From Myxococcales bacterium (GTDB lineage Bacteria > Myxococcota_A > Polyangia > Polyangiales > Polyangiaceae), in contig JADJQX010000008.1 in NCBI GenBank assembly GCA_016712525.1, forward strand, positions 1,680,501 through 1,744,500: 64,000 nucleotides of DNA, in the 5' to 3' direction. This document shows positions 1 through 9,597 of this stretch, one piece after another (position 1 is the stretch's first letter; every line of letters begins with the position of its first letter). Under the pieces are notes generated by a model, which saw only the letters and a program-made list of their open reading frames with translations, was not told where the DNA came from and did no database searches. Position numbers and translations under genes: made by a program.

Positions 1-1
1 G

Positions 2-3000
2 GAGACGCCTCGGTTCAACTTCTCGGACACGTCCGTGGGCGCCGCCGCGCTCAACGACTCACTCACGCAGCAGCCGCCGGGAAAGCGTCGATCGCTCCCC
101 GTCGGGGCAACGGGAGCGTACACGACGTCCGTCGCGATCGACGTACCTCCGGGGCGGCTCGGCATGGCTCCGAGCTTGGCTCTTGGCTACTCGAGCACCG
201 GACACCGCAAGGAGTCCTCGGTGGGCGCCGGATGGTCCTTCGCGATGCCGCGGATCCATCGATCGACGCGCCTCGGAATGCCGAAGCTGGCGTACTCCGG
301 GGGCGACTACGCCTACGACGATACCGCGCCTTTCGACACGCCCGCGGGAGAGGTCGTGCCGAGCGCTCATGGTCCTGCCGGGGCCGGGAGGATGTTCGCC
401 CCGAAGCGCGAGACCTCTCCCGTGAGGTACGAGTACCTCGACGACGTCCCGGGCGGACGATGGATCGAGCACCTACCGAATGGCAACAAGCGGTTCTACG
501 GAGTCGACCCCTTCGGGCCGACGCACGCACGGATCGTGACGGAGATCGGGACCTTCTCGTGGCTCCTCGTCCGAGAGGAAGACCCCTTCGGCAACGACGT
601 CACCTACACCTACCACCACACCGAGGACGAGAACCGCGCCACAAAGACCGATGCGTCTCGCGTCCCTATCCTCCGGCGTGCCACCTGGGGCGGAAATCGT
701 CCCCAAGGGCTAGCCCCGGCGTTCGCGGTGGACGTCGCCATTGGGCCGCAAGACGGTGGTCACAACGCGCTGGAGGGCAACACGTGGCTCACGTCCCGCG
801 TCGAGCGGATCCAGGTTGGCCCTGTCGCAGGCGCGCCGTATCACACCTATTCCCTCGGATACACGACGAGCGCCGACAGCGGCCGCGCTCTCCTGTCCAC
901 GGTCACACGAACCGCACCTGGGGAGGCGCCGACGGAGCGGACGTTCTCCTATAGCGGAGCTTCCGGCAGGCTCGCGTTCTCGAGCGAGATGGACCTGCCC
1001 GCGCCGCTCCGCGACGAGCTGGTCGAGCGGCGCGCGTTCGGCGAGCGTCATCCGTACGATCCGGAGTGGAACGATCTCGACAAGGCCTTCGGTCAGCACG
1101 GGATCGGCTCCGGGTACCAGTTCGCCTCGGCGGCTGGCAACAACCGTGCGGACGCCGTGTACTTGCCAGCGGGCCTCGGCTCCCCGCAGTCGCTCGTAAG
1201 CGGGACCAAAAGCTTCTTCATGAGCCAAGGGGCCGCGAAGTCATTCAAGATGGCGGGGTCCTCCCTCTCCGGAGACGCCCTCGTGAAGTCGCTCTCCGAC
1301 ATGGACGGCGACGGCGACCTCGACGGAGTCTCGTTTCCGCTCGCGTACAAGGTCGCATCGGTCAACGGCCCGGCCGATCTCCTCCGGGACTTTTCGCCGA
1401 TCGACAAATGCCTCGACACCGCATTCTGGACGTCGTGCGGATCGGCGGAGCCGTACCGCCCGTCGATGTCGAACTATGGCGATGGCTCGTGCCGCGGCCT
1501 CGTGTCGGGCTGCCTGACGCCTCACTTCGATCAGCCACAGGCAGCGAGCTTCGGGAGCCAACTCCTCCACGTCGTAAGGAACGACGCCAGGTCCGGTGCG
1601 CCCATCCGCACGACGCAGGTCCTTACGGGCTGGCCGAGGACCGCGTACCAGCAGGTTCACGTCATCCGGACGCAGGCGAACCCCGGCCCGATTGGGTCGA
1701 GCCCTGTCACGTTCACCGGGATGACGCTGCGAGACTTCCAGGCACCGATCGTCGACGTCAACGGCGACGGTCGCCCCGATGTGGTGCTCCTGAAGCAGCG
1801 CGTCCGGGTGAACCCTGTCGCCGAAGCCTTCGGCTCGACGTTCAGGGAGCGCTTGCGCACGGCCGCGACCAGGCGAGGGCTCTCTCCCGACGATCTCCTG
1901 CGCTTTCTCATGCACTTCGCGGACGCGCGGTCGTACCGCGAGTGGGAGAAACGACGCGGGATGCCCGAGCTCGTCGCGCTCGCCGATCGCGTCGGCGCGA
2001 GCCCAGAGACGAGCGCCGCGCTCTGGACGAGCGTCGTGTACGAGGACCTCTTCGACCCGTTGTTCCACGAGCTGTCGGAGCTCTCGGACGAGGACTACGT
2101 GGAGACCGCGCAACACTTCGTGGACGTCTACGGGACCTCGTGCACGGCGTTGCACCCGGAGCTCCAGGGTGAGAAGCACATGTCGATTCGTGGCGCGCCG
2201 AGCCCCTTCGGGCCCGGCGGCGAGCTCGCTCCCGGGGGTCCGATGGGCCCACTCGGTGGCGGCCTGCCGCTGCCCGGCAATCCGGTCGACGGCTGGGTCC
2301 CGAATCGCTTCGGGGCCGACCCGCGGGATTGGTGCGGCACGATGTGGGGGCCGCGCTCGATGCAGGATTACCTGCGAGAAATGCTGGTCGAGCGGTTCGA
2401 CGCCAACGGCGGCGTGCTCCCGTGGAGCGAGGACGCCCGGACCGTCCCCAAGGAGGTCTTCAAGTTCGTCCCGCGTGTCTACTTGGCGGATGGCTCGGCC
2501 GAGCGCCGGTACTACCGAGAGGCGGACGTGGGTATCGGGCACCTCGAGAAGTCGCTCCTCGGGATGTTCAACAACGGCCGGCTCGAGGAGTGCAGCGGGC
2601 CCACCTGCACGTACGCGTCGTACCGAAATTTCAACGTGTTCCCGGTGGACCTGAACGGCGACGGGCTCGTCGATATCGTCCGCGCCAAGGCGCCAGTCGT
2701 CGATGGCAGCCAACGCAAGACGTGCATCGGTGGGCACTCCGTCGAGATCAACCGCGGATACGTCTGGCAAAACCAGGTGCACTTCGGCGCCGGGCTCGGG
2801 TTCGAGGCGACGACCCCACATGACGCCCTTGCCCTCCTCAAGAACCGCGACGGCCGGTGCGTGGACATGGCCGATGGCGGTGGCGGGACGATCCCCGTCA
2901 CGGCGATGGTGCCCGTGGACATCAACGCCGACGGGCTCATCGACTGGGTCGCAGCGTTCGAACGGCGGGACTACTTCGGCGGAAATGCCTCCGTCTTCGT

Positions 3001-6000
3001 CAACCGCGTCTTCTTGAACACCGGCCGAGGCTTTCGCCATGCGCCCGAGGTCTCCCTCCCGTCCGACTTCGCGCTCGCCGTCTACATGGCGCCGGGGGTT
3101 CTGGTCGGCGATCCCGAGAGGCTCCCCGATGCCCCTCCGTTGTGGCCGGACGCCGGCCGGATCGTCGACGTCGACGGCGACGGGCTCGTCGACCTGGTCC
3201 AGATGGGGTACTGCCGCACGATCGGCGTTCCGCCGAACGTCGTCGAACAGTGCCCGGCGAAGGGCCGTTGGCGGAAGAACCTCGGCACGATGCCGGACCT
3301 GCTCGTCTCCGAGGGCAGCTCGTCGGGCGCCGAGACACGCGTTGCCTACGCGCGCGGGGACGATCCAGCCTACGTCACGGGCACCGGCACCCAAGGCCGC
3401 GTCGTCGCGAGCATCACGCACACGGCTCGCCCCGATCGCGCAGCTCCCGGGCTCCCTGCGCCGGCGCGCTCGGTCGCGCTCCTTCACTACGTGAACTTCG
3501 TTCGTGACGTGGAGAGCCCGGATGCCATCGGCTTCGAGAAGGTATCGGCGACCACGGACTCGTACGTCGACGGCGGCTTCGACGCGTCCTTCACGACCTC
3601 GACCACGTTCGACGTCCGCGAGCAGGTGCTCGGAGAGGACGGCTTGCCCCTGCCAGATCGCTATCCGCTCCGTGGGGTCGAGGTCCGCAGCGAGTCGACG
3701 GACGGAGCCTCGACCGAAGCGACCACCACCTTCGCGAGCGCCCACGTCCGAGGAGGCTCGATCGTCATCGAGGCGGACGGCGCCCGGACACGTCGCTGCA
3801 TCGGCGGAGAATGCCGTGAGACGGAGGCGCGCGTCCTGGCGCGTGACGCCGAGGGCTTCGTTACGGAGCGCATCGCGGGGCCGAGCGACGGCGCCAACGT
3901 GGTGCCCTCGAGGACGACTACCCGGAGCCTCGCGACCTACGAGCACCGAACCGATGCCCGATGGCAGCTCGGGCTCGTCACGCGGAGCGAGACACGCGGC
4001 GTCACCGAGCGCGGCGGGGTGGAGCAGTCGGACGCGACGCTCTCCGTGATCGAACGCACCTACGGCTCGCGTGGCGAGGCGCTCACCGAGACCGTACCAG
4101 GGACAAGCGCGGCGGGGTGCGTCGACCCGGGACCGAGCACGACGTCCTTCACCGTGGACGACTTCGGGCTCGTGGCGGCCCACTCGGCGCCCAGCGGCCT
4201 CCACGTGTCGCGGGTGTTCGACGCCCACCACCTCTACCCCGTGTCGACCTCGAGCACGCTCACGCGGTACGTCGATGGCGCGCCGCAGGGCACGACGACG
4301 CTCACGGCGCACGCCGAGAATGACCTACGGAGCGGCGCGCAGACCGCGTACACGGACCCGAACGGTCACGCATGGCGCACGACGTTCGACAGCCGCGGTC
4401 GACCGATCGAGGAGCAGGCCCCCGGCGCGCTGCGTGTACGCACGTACCAGTACGCGGATACCTGGCCCGCTTCGGCGACGATCCGGACGACGACGGGGAG
4501 CGGGCCGGACGACTACGTGCTTCAGGTGCGGTACTTCGACGGAGACGGCCAAGCCCTGTCGGTCGTCGAAGGGCGGGGAACCGCAGAGGTCCCGTGGGTA
4601 CGAAAGGACTTCGCGCGCTACGACGGCTTCGGGCGTCGCATCGAGACCTACGAAGCGAAGTTCGTCGGCGCCCCGGACGTCGCCACGTTCGACCCGAACG
4701 ACCGGCGCACCACGACCCGCTACGACGGCTTCGATCGGGTGACCCAGGTCGTGCGGGCCAATGGAACGACGACCACCTTCGCCTACACGCCAACGAGCAC
4801 GCTGGAGACGAACCCGCGCGGCATGCGTACGCGGCGTGAGCTGGACGACAACGGCGAGGTCGTGCGTGTCCAGCGCGCCGACGCGGCTGGGAACGTCATC
4901 TCGGAGCATCGACTGATGCGCGATGGCCTCGGCGCCATCGTTCGGGTGGTCGACGGCGACGGCATGGAGCGTCACCTCGAACGGGACGACGCCGGGCGGC
5001 TGGTCCGGTACGACCTGCCGCACCACGCGGGCGCCGCGGCAGGCGCGACGCTCGTGTGCCACGACGTCGCGGGGCGACCCTCGCGCGTCGAGTCGCCGGC
5101 CGGGCGTGTGGTCACGGTCACACGCGACGAAGCAGGCCGGACCGTGGCCTTGACGGGAACGGACGCGGGCGGTCGCACCGTGCAGCGGACGACCGACTAC
5201 GACGACGCGACCTTCGGACACAACGCACTCGGGCGGATCGCGCGCACGCGCGACGCGGCGGGAGAGCGCACGTACACGTACGACGCCTATTCGAGGCCAA
5301 AGGTCGTCGAGCAGCGCCCCTCGGCCGAGGTGACGGCGGGCTTCGCGAACGTCGCGAGCGTCTACACGACGACCTTCGACTACGCGCCGATGGGCGGGCT
5401 GCGGTCGTTCCGGCTCACGGGGCTCCCTGCCCCGGTGGAGGTAAAGTACCAGCCGGACGCTGCGGGCCGAACGAAGCGCCTCACGAGCGGAGGTCGCCCT
5501 CTCGTGGACGGCATCGTCCGCGACGCCGACGACCGGATCGTCGCGGCCGCCTTCGGGAACGGAGCGACGCTCACGCGGGCGTACGACCCGGGGACGGGGA
5601 ACCTGCTCGCTTCACGGCACGCGGCCGCCGATGGCACGACGCTCGAATCGCTCGCGTACACCTACGACGCGACCGACAACGTGGTCATGGAGTCGCGGAC
5701 CCAGGGAAATACCCTGGTCTCGCAGAAGAGCCACACGTTCGACGCCCTCGACCGCCTCGTCCGTACGGAGCTCTCGATCCGTGGGCAGAGCCGCAACCAG
5801 ACGTACGCGTACTCGCCCGGTGGCAACCTGCTGCAAGCCGACGGGCTCGCGTACGGTTACGGGCTACCGCACCTGGGACAGGCGGTGACCCAGGTCGACC
5901 GCGATGGTGCGCCGACGCGGTCGCTCGGCTACGGGCCCGACGGCGAAGCCATCACCGACGACCTGACCGACCCTGCGACGGGGCAGACGACACACCGAGC

Positions 6001-7381
6001 TCTCGACACGGATCCGCTCGGGTGCCTGTCGCAGGTGTCGGACGGAGAGCGAACGACGTCTCTCTTCTGCGACGCCTCGGGCGGGACCGTGGCGCGCCGA
6101 ACGACGGACGCGGCGTCGCAGGCAGTCGAGGCCGTGATCGAGGTCGCGGGGATCGGGGAGCTGAGGCCGCACGAGGGCATCTTCCTCATGCGCGTGCCGC
6201 TCGCGAAGACCACGACCGCCGAGGAGGCCTACTCGCTCACCACGGGAGAGCTCGACGTGGCGCGCTCCGCGTACGTCATCTCCGACGTGCGGGGGAGCAC
6301 GCTCTCACGGCTCGAATACGCCGCTCCAGGCCGCGCGACGACCTCGGAGACCGAGTACGACGCCTGGGGCAAAGACCTCCCGATCTCGCCCAAGCCGCGC
6401 CCGACTCACGCCTACACCAGCCGCGAGCCCGACCCGGGCACCGGCTTCTACCACTACGGGCCGCGCTCCTACGACCCGTCGCTCCGGAGGTGGCTCAGCC
6501 CCGACCCCCTCATCGCCCTGGCACCCGACCGACAAGCCGCGTGGGGCGAGCAGCTCAACCTCTATTCGTACGCCTCGAACAACCCCGCCAGGTGGACGGA
6601 CCTTTCTGGCCTCGAGGGGCCATCCGCGATGGAGAGCCTGCGCAGCCTGGGGCACTTCGCTGGAGCAGCGCTCGTGGGCTTCATCCACGGGGCGAGCCCA
6701 GTGCCGACCCCCGACCCGCCGATCGCTCATGAGCGCGGCACTGCCCACGAGAAGGAGCACGTGGTCGGCTTCGCGGTCGGTCAGGTCGCCGGGGGGTATG
6801 TCGTCGCGCAGACCGGCTCTGGAATCGCCGGTGGTGGAGGAGTCGGCGAGGTCCTCTCCGGCGGAACGGCAACCATGGCCGCGGTGCCAGCGATGGCTGT
6901 CGGCGCGACCATGGTCGTGTCGGGTTCGATTTCGATCAGCAAGGGCCTCACCACGCTGTATAACGAGGCGCGGAACCATGGCGCTGGGGGCGGGCAGGCA
7001 AGTCCAGGAAGTGAAGCGGCGCCTCCCGCAGCGGCACCGGCGCGGGTTCCCTCTTCGGGCAGAGCCACGCCTACAGCTGACGCGCCGCGGGTCACTGGGG
7101 ATGCGTTGAAGGCGGCGAGAAATGAATTCAACTCCGTGGTCAAGCCTGCGTTCTGGAGGAACGAAGCTGCGACGAATCCGCAGGCCTGGTCAGCCGCGAA
7201 TCTCGTCCGCATGCAGGCAGGCAAAGCCCCAATCGGCCGCGATGGCTTTCCGATGGAGCTACACCACAACACCTCGCTAGCAGAGGGCGGCTCCAATGCC
7301 TTTGACAACCTGAGCCCCCTAACGCGAACCGACCATCGGCTGGGCCCGAACTACAAGCTGAATCACCCAAATCTTCCGTAG
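2..7381 (+). CDS. SpvB/RHS polymorphic toxin with LHH-type HNH nuclease tip (5' partial)
   Basis: The frame is open back to base 2 and no convincing RBS precedes the first GTG at 35, so the true start probably lies left of the window. Residues below are numbered from that GTG. Residues ~20-330 resemble the SpvB domain of Tc-toxin B components (GRLGMAPSLALGYSS). Five VCBS/FG-GAP-like calcium loops follow (DMDGDGDLDG ~422, DVNGDGRPD ~573, DLNGDGLVD ~872, DINADGLID ~962, DVDGDGLVD ~1045). YD/RHS repeats then run to an RHS core at ~2130-2195 (YHYGPRSYDPSLRRWLSPDP; the usual DPxGL junction reads TDLSGL). The tip has a Gly/Ala-rich hydrophobic pre-toxin segment and ends in an HNH/ENDO VII-like nuclease with ELHHNTSLAEGGSNAFDNL and TDHR. 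By family, such a protein carries a nuclease into rival cells. The last ~300 bases look less GC-rich than the rest, as expected for an exchanged tip. Confidence 0.93.
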   Translation, partial: ETPRFNFSDTSVGAAALNDSLTQQPPGKRRSLPVGATGAYTTSVAIDVPPGRLGMAPSLALGYSSTGHRKESSVGAGWSFAMPRIHRSTRLGMPKLAYSGGDYAYDDTAPFDTPAGEVVPSAHGPAGAGRMFAPKRETSPVRYEYLDDVPGGRWIEHLPNGNKRFYGVDPFGPTHARIVTEIGTFSWLLVREEDPFGNDVTYTYHHTEDENRATKTDASRVPILRRATWGGNRPQGLAPAFAVDVAIGPQDGGHNALEGNTWLTSRVERIQVGPVAGAPYHTYSLGYTTSADSGRALLSTVTRTAPGEAPTERTFSYSGASGRLAFSSEMDLPAPLRDELVERRAFGERHPYDPEWNDLDKAFGQHGIGSGYQFASAAGNNRADAVYLPAGLGSPQSLVSGTKSFFMSQGAAKSFKMAGSSLSGDALVKSLSDMDGDGDLDGVSFPLAYKVASVNGPADLLRDFSPIDKCLDTAFWTSCGSAEPYRPSMSNYGDGSCRGLVSGCLTPHFDQPQAASFGSQLLHVVRNDARSGAPIRTTQVLTGWPRTAYQQVHVIRTQANPGPIGSSPVTFTGMTLRDFQAPIVDVNGDGRPDVVLLKQRVRVNPVAEAFGSTFRERLRTAATRRGLSPDDLLRFLMHFADARSYREWEKRRGMPELVALADRVGASPETSAALWTSVVYEDLFDPLFHELSELSDEDYVETAQHFVDVYGTSCTALHPELQGEKHMSIRGAPSPFGPGGELAPGGPMGPLGGGLPLPGNPVDGWVPNRFGADPRDWCGTMWGPRSMQDYLREMLVERFDANGGVLPWSEDARTVPKEVFKFVPRVYLADGSAERRYYREADVGIGHLEKSLLGMFNNGRLEECSGPTCTYASYRNFNVFPVDLNGDGLVDIVRAKAPVVDGSQRKTCIGGHSVEINRGYVWQNQVHFGAGLGFEATTPHDALALLKNRDGRCVDMADGGGGTIPVTAMVPVDINADGLIDWVAAFERRDYFGGNASVFVNRVFLNTGRGFRHAPEVSLPSDFALAVYMAPGVLVGDPERLPDAPPLWPDAGRIVDVDGDGLVDLVQMGYCRTIGVPPNVVEQCPAKGRWRKNLGTMPDLLVSEGSSSGAETRVAYARGDDPAYVTGTGTQGRVVASITHTARPDRAAPGLPAPARSVALLHYVNFVRDVESPDAIGFEKVSATTDSYVDGGFDASFTTSTTFDVREQVLGEDGLPLPDRYPLRGVEVRSESTDGASTEATTTFASAHVRGGSIVIEADGARTRRCIGGECRETEARVLARDAEGFVTERIAGPSDGANVVPSRTTTRSLATYEHRTDARWQLGLVTRSETRGVTERGGVEQSDATLSVIERTYGSRGEALTETVPGTSAAGCVDPGPSTTSFTVDDFGLVAAHSAPSGLHVSRVFDAHHLYPVSTSSTLTRYVDGAPQGTTTLTAHAENDLRSGAQTAYTDPNGHAWRTTFDSRGRPIEEQAPGALRVRTYQYADTWPASATIRTTTGSGPDDYVLQVRYFDGDGQALSVVEGRGTAEVPWVRKDFARYDGFGRRIETYEAKFVGAPDVATFDPNDRRTTTRYDGFDRVTQVVRANGTTTTFAYTPTSTLETNPRGMRTRRELDDNGEVVRVQRADAAGNVISEHRLMRDGLGAIVRVVDGDGMERHLERDDAGRLVRYDLPHHAGAAAGATLVCHDVAGRPSRVESPAGRVVTVTRDEAGRTVALTGTDAGGRTVQRTTDYDDATFGHNALGRIARTRDAAGERTYTYDAYSRPKVVEQRPSAEVTAGFANVASVYTTTFDYAPMGGLRSFRLTGLPAPVEVKYQPDAAGRTKRLTSGGRPLVDGIVRDADDRIVAAAFGNGATLTRAYDPGTGNLLASRHAAADGTTLESLAYTYDATDNVVMESRTQGNTLVSQKSHTFDALDRLVRTELSIRGQSRNQTYAYSPGGNLLQADGLAYGYGLPHLGQAVTQVDRDGAPTRSLGYGPDGEAITDDLTDPATGQTTHRALDTDPLGCLSQVSDGERTTSLFCDASGGTVARRTTDAASQAVEAVIEVAGIGELRPHEGIFLMRVPLAKTTTAEEAYSLTTGELDVARSAYVISDVRGSTLSRLEYAAPGRATTSETEYDAWGKDLPISPKPRPTHAYTSREPDPGTGFYHYGPRSYDPSLRRWLSPDPLIALAPDRQAAWGEQLNLYSYASNNPARWTDLSGLEGPSAMESLRSLGHFAGAALVGFIHGASPVPTPDPPIAHERGTAHEKEHVVGFAVGQVAGGYVVAQTGSGIAGGGGVGEVLSGGTATMAAVPAMAVGATMVVSGSISISKGLTTLYNEARNHGAGGGQASPGSEAAPPAAAPARVPSSGRATPTADAPRVTGDALKAARNEFNSVVKPAFWRNEAATNPQAWSAANLVRMQAGKAPIGRDGFPMELHHNTSLAEGGSNAFDNLSPLTRTDHRLGPNYKLNHPNLP

Positions 7382-7391
7382 GAGAAATCGC

Positions 7392-7868
7392 GTGACATTC
7401 GACGAACTAGAAATGACCCTTCGCGCTCGCCACGATGTTATCATAGGGACCGGCTGCAAAGAAGAGGTAGCAGCCGACGCCGAGCGCGCACTGGGGGTAT
7501 GCTTTCCGCGTGAGCTACGCAAATATCTTGTCCAATTCGGGCATCTCGAGCTTGGCCCTTCCGAGATGTTTGGGCTCGGCGAGGAACTACCGGAGCATCT
7601 GAACATCGTCACAATGACAATGCTGGAGCGTGGCGACAGCGGCTCCCCCGTCCGCCACGACCTTGTACCTCTCCTAAATGACGGGGCCGGAAATCTGTAC
7701 TGTGTAGGCACGAGCGGGGCAGAGACGGGCTGCGTACTCTACTGGGATCACGAACTGGGGCCGAACCAGCAGCCCAAGAACCACGCGACCTCCCTCGCTG
7801 AATGGATCATCGAATTGCTCCTGGAGCTCGACGGGCAAAACCCACTCGCAAGTGGCAAAATGAGCTAG
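7392..7868 (+). CDS. SUKH (SMI1/KNR4) family immunity protein
   Basis: This 158-residue cytoplasmic protein starts at GTG, with GGAG at 7381-7384 overlapping the toxin stop region, only 10 bases after that stop. The N-terminus has the SMI1/KNR4 pattern (AERALGVCFPRELRKYLVQF). Mid-protein LNDGAGNLYCVG and later VLYWDHELG fit the family's ligand-binding face, followed by the C-terminal amphipathic helix AEWIIELLLEL. SUKH proteins are the commonest immunity partners of HNH-type RHS and contact-dependent toxins, so this gene most likely neutralises the nuclease encoded just upstream. Codon use is visibly less GC-biased than the RHS body, matching the toxin tip. The last dozen residues after LDG may be read out of frame from an abutting older gene remnant. 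Confidence 0.9.
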   Translation: MTFDELEMTLRARHDVIIGTGCKEEVAADAERALGVCFPRELRKYLVQFGHLELGPSEMFGLGEELPEHLNIVTMTMLERGDSGSPVRHDLVPLLNDGAGNLYCVGTSGAETGCVLYWDHELGPNQQPKNHATSLAEWIIELLLELDGQNPLASGKMS

Positions 7869-7963
7869 GACTTGCTGACCGTGAGACGACCGTTGCGAAA
7901 GCCATCGACACTCTGAAGCAGGCCGGTGTGGCGGCCCCCACCAAGATCCCATGGGTGAAGTAG
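7841..7963 (+). pseudogene. Toxin-tip-like C-terminal remnant
   Basis: In a different frame from the SUKH gene, bases 7841-7963 read as a protein C-terminus: RKWQNELGLADRETTVAKAI, then DTLKQAGVAAPTKIPWVK and a stop directly abutting the next ATG. Amphipathic helices and an Ala-Pro/Ile-Pro-Trp ending are typical of the ends of polymorphic-toxin tips, by general resemblance only. No start codon or RHS core precedes it. I infer the tail of a displaced toxin module whose immunity gene is the next reading frame. It could instead be a chance open frame; at 41 codons the support is modest. Confidence 0.45.
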
Positions 7964-8389
7964 ATGTCGAATCCGAAAGTGGAAGAGTTCGCCGCGCTCC
8001 TCGTGGAGCACGTTCGAGACAGAGCCATTCGCGCGTGCGACGCGCGGGTGTCCCCGGGGGCTACATCGCCGATGGCACGACGCTGGCGCGCGCTCCAGCA
8101 ACAGGGGGTCGACATTCCTCCACTCGTGCCTGACATGGTCGACTCGGCGATCTCGTGTCTGCTCGCCGCGATCGACGAAGGGCTACTGGAGCTCGAATGG
8201 GAGGACGAACGTGGAGCGAGGGTGGACCTCACCACGGAAGGAGAGGGGGAGATGTGTGGATGGTACGGAGGCTCCGAATCGTGGCGCTCGATGTACGCAA
8301 AGGAGCGTTACGTCGACTACTTCGCCGACGTCCGTGGCTTCTTCGACCGCGAGGGGACCGAGAGCGAAACCGAAGGGGAAGCCAAATGA
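7964..8389 (+). CDS. Paralogous array protein A1 (putative immunity protein, unknown family)
   Basis: This 141-residue protein has no signal peptide or membrane segment and I do not recognise its family. It belongs to a set of four local paralogs sharing a core: ALLVEHVRDRAIR, then RWRAL, then D-VDS-I--LL--IDEG-L-LEWED--G--VDLT, then W--MY-KERY. The C-terminus is acidic. The ATG immediately follows the stop of the upstream toxin-tip-like remnant. Its nearest relative is the gene at 9073, with which it shares about 55 nearly identical bases near the 5' end. Position behind an RHS toxin and its immunity gene, small size, cytoplasmic character and tandem paralogy suggest an immunity protein, but nothing in the sequence proves a partner. 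Confidence 0.8.
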   Translation: MSNPKVEEFAALLVEHVRDRAIRACDARVSPGATSPMARRWRALQQQGVDIPPLVPDMVDSAISCLLAAIDEGLLELEWEDERGARVDLTTEGEGEMCGWYGGSESWRSMYAKERYVDYFADVRGFFDREGTESETEGEAK

Positions 8390-8487
8390 GTGGCGAGCTC
8401 TCCGTAACGATGGTCTTCCTGGCAGTACGTCGCGATCTTCATCCGACCGCCCCCGGGGTCGTCTTCGAGTACGATGTCCATTCCTAA
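8386..8487 (+). CDS. Short ORF between A1 and B1
   Basis: A 33-codon frame opens with an ATG overlapping the A1 stop (ATGA) and closes 11 bases inside the B1 start. It encodes MSGELSVTMVFLAVRRDLHP followed by a short tail ending FEYDVHS, with a small hydrophobic stretch. The double overlap is what a translationally coupled small gene would look like. It could equally be the end of another lost toxin tip, or chance. No homolog comes to mind. Confidence 0.25.
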   Translation: MSGELSVTMVFLAVRRDLHPTAPGVVFEYDVHS

Positions 8488-8869
8488 ACTTTCGAACTTT
8501 GGTGCGCTACTGGTCGACAACGTCCGAGATCCGGCGATCCGCAAGGGAAACAGGGCGCTCTCGCCCGACGTCATGTCCCCTCTCGCGAAGCGTTGGCGCC
8601 AGCTTGGCGGGCACGGTCCCGAGGTGAGCCCGGTGCTCGCGGACATCGTCGACGTGACCATCGCGACCCTACTGCGCAGCCTGGACGAGGGGCGCCTGAA
8701 GCTGCGATGGAAGACGGAGAGCGGAGAGTACGTGGAGCTCACGCGCGAATCGCTCCTGCGCCAGTACCTCGCGCCCGACGGGTGGCGCGCGGCGTACTCG
8801 AAGCAGGCGTTCTCCCAGGACGACGACGCCCTCGACGAGCTCGAGCCTCCGGGTACCCCAACGCCCTGA
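8474..8869 (+). CDS. Paralogous array protein B1 (putative immunity protein, unknown family)
   Basis: This soluble protein has 131 residues. After a variable first ~45 residues it is almost identical to the product of the gene at 9598: DIVDVTIATLLRSLDEGRLK is shared exactly, and the ending differs only slightly (DELEPPGTPTP here, DELDPPGTPTP there). It also aligns with A1 and A2 (GALLVDNVRDPAIR, RWRQL, VD-TIA-LL--DEG-L-L-W, W--AYSK--F), so all four are one family. The pattern of a divergent N-terminal part and a conserved remainder suggests recombination between copies or selection on the N-terminal half. The function is not recognised; immunity is inferred from context only. Confidence 0.8.
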   Translation: MSIPKLSNFGALLVDNVRDPAIRKGNRALSPDVMSPLAKRWRQLGGHGPEVSPVLADIVDVTIATLLRSLDEGRLKLRWKTESGEYVELTRESLLRQYLAPDGWRAAYSKQAFSQDDDALDELEPPGTPTP

Positions 8870-9072
8870 ACGACGCGTGACGGGGAGAGCGTAGACGTGC
8901 GCGCTCACGTGAGCACTCGGCCTCGGAGGTCTACCCTGACGGCTCCGGCGCCGAGGGTAGTGCTCGCGCACCGACCGCCTGGCAGGCGCGGCACGCTCTC
9001 GTGTAGTCTCCCCACAGGCGGGCGTCGCCTCGCAATTCGCGCGGGCGGGACAAGGGCCTGCGAGAGGGAGCA

Positions 9073-9516
9073 ATGAGTCCAGAAGCCGAAGCTTTTGCCG
9101 CGCTCCTCGTGGAGCACGTACGAGACAGGGCCATTCGCGCGTGCGACGCGCGACTCTCCGAGGCGTCGATGTCGAAGGCGTCGCCACGATGGCGGGCGCT
9201 CCACGAGCAGGGGGTCGACATCCCGTCGTTCATTCCAGACGTTGTTGATTCGACCATCGCGAGGTTGCTCGCGTGCATCGACGAAGGACTATTGGAGCTC
9301 GAGTGGGAGGATGCGAAAGGGGCTCACGTCGACCTCACCGTGGCCGCCGAGGACGAAATGTGCGGAAACTACCTTGGCTCGGACGCTTGGCGCTCGGCGT
9401 ACTCGAAAGAGCGCTACTTCGACCACTATGCCGGGCTGCCGAACATCTTCGACGTCCCCGGGGTCTCGGATGATGCGGCTGCGAGCGACCCCACCCACAA
9501 GGGAGAGGACGAGTAG
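9073..9516 (+). CDS. Paralogous array protein A2 (putative immunity protein, unknown family)
   Basis: This 147-residue soluble protein is the second A-type copy. The stretch FAALLVEHVRDRAIRACDAR is identical to A1, IDEGLLELEWED is shared, and WRSAYSKERYFDHYAGL parallels A1. The ATG has a purine-rich GAGAGGGAG just upstream with short spacing. About 200 bases separate it from B1, longer than the other gaps in the array. The intervening DNA resembles what follows B2, as expected if a two-gene unit was duplicated. Like its sister genes it has no recognisable catalytic motif. Confidence 0.8.
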   Translation: MSPEAEAFAALLVEHVRDRAIRACDARLSEASMSKASPRWRALHEQGVDIPSFIPDVVDSTIARLLACIDEGLLELEWEDAKGAHVDLTVAAEDEMCGNYLGSDAWRSAYSKERYFDHYAGLPNIFDVPGVSDDAAASDPTHKGEDE

Positions 9517-9597
9517 CCGTGGCTCGTTCCCTTGGTTCTCTCGGGCATCCGTCCGGTGTCCCCTTCGCTCCTGCCCAATCGGCGCTCGAGGTCTAAG

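Noticed and set aside
1241..4312. Very long open frame on the minus strand opposite the RHS gene
   Set aside because: Arg/His/Glu-rich low-complexity translation typical of antisense frames in high-GC coding DNA; the plus-strand RHS gene explains the region.
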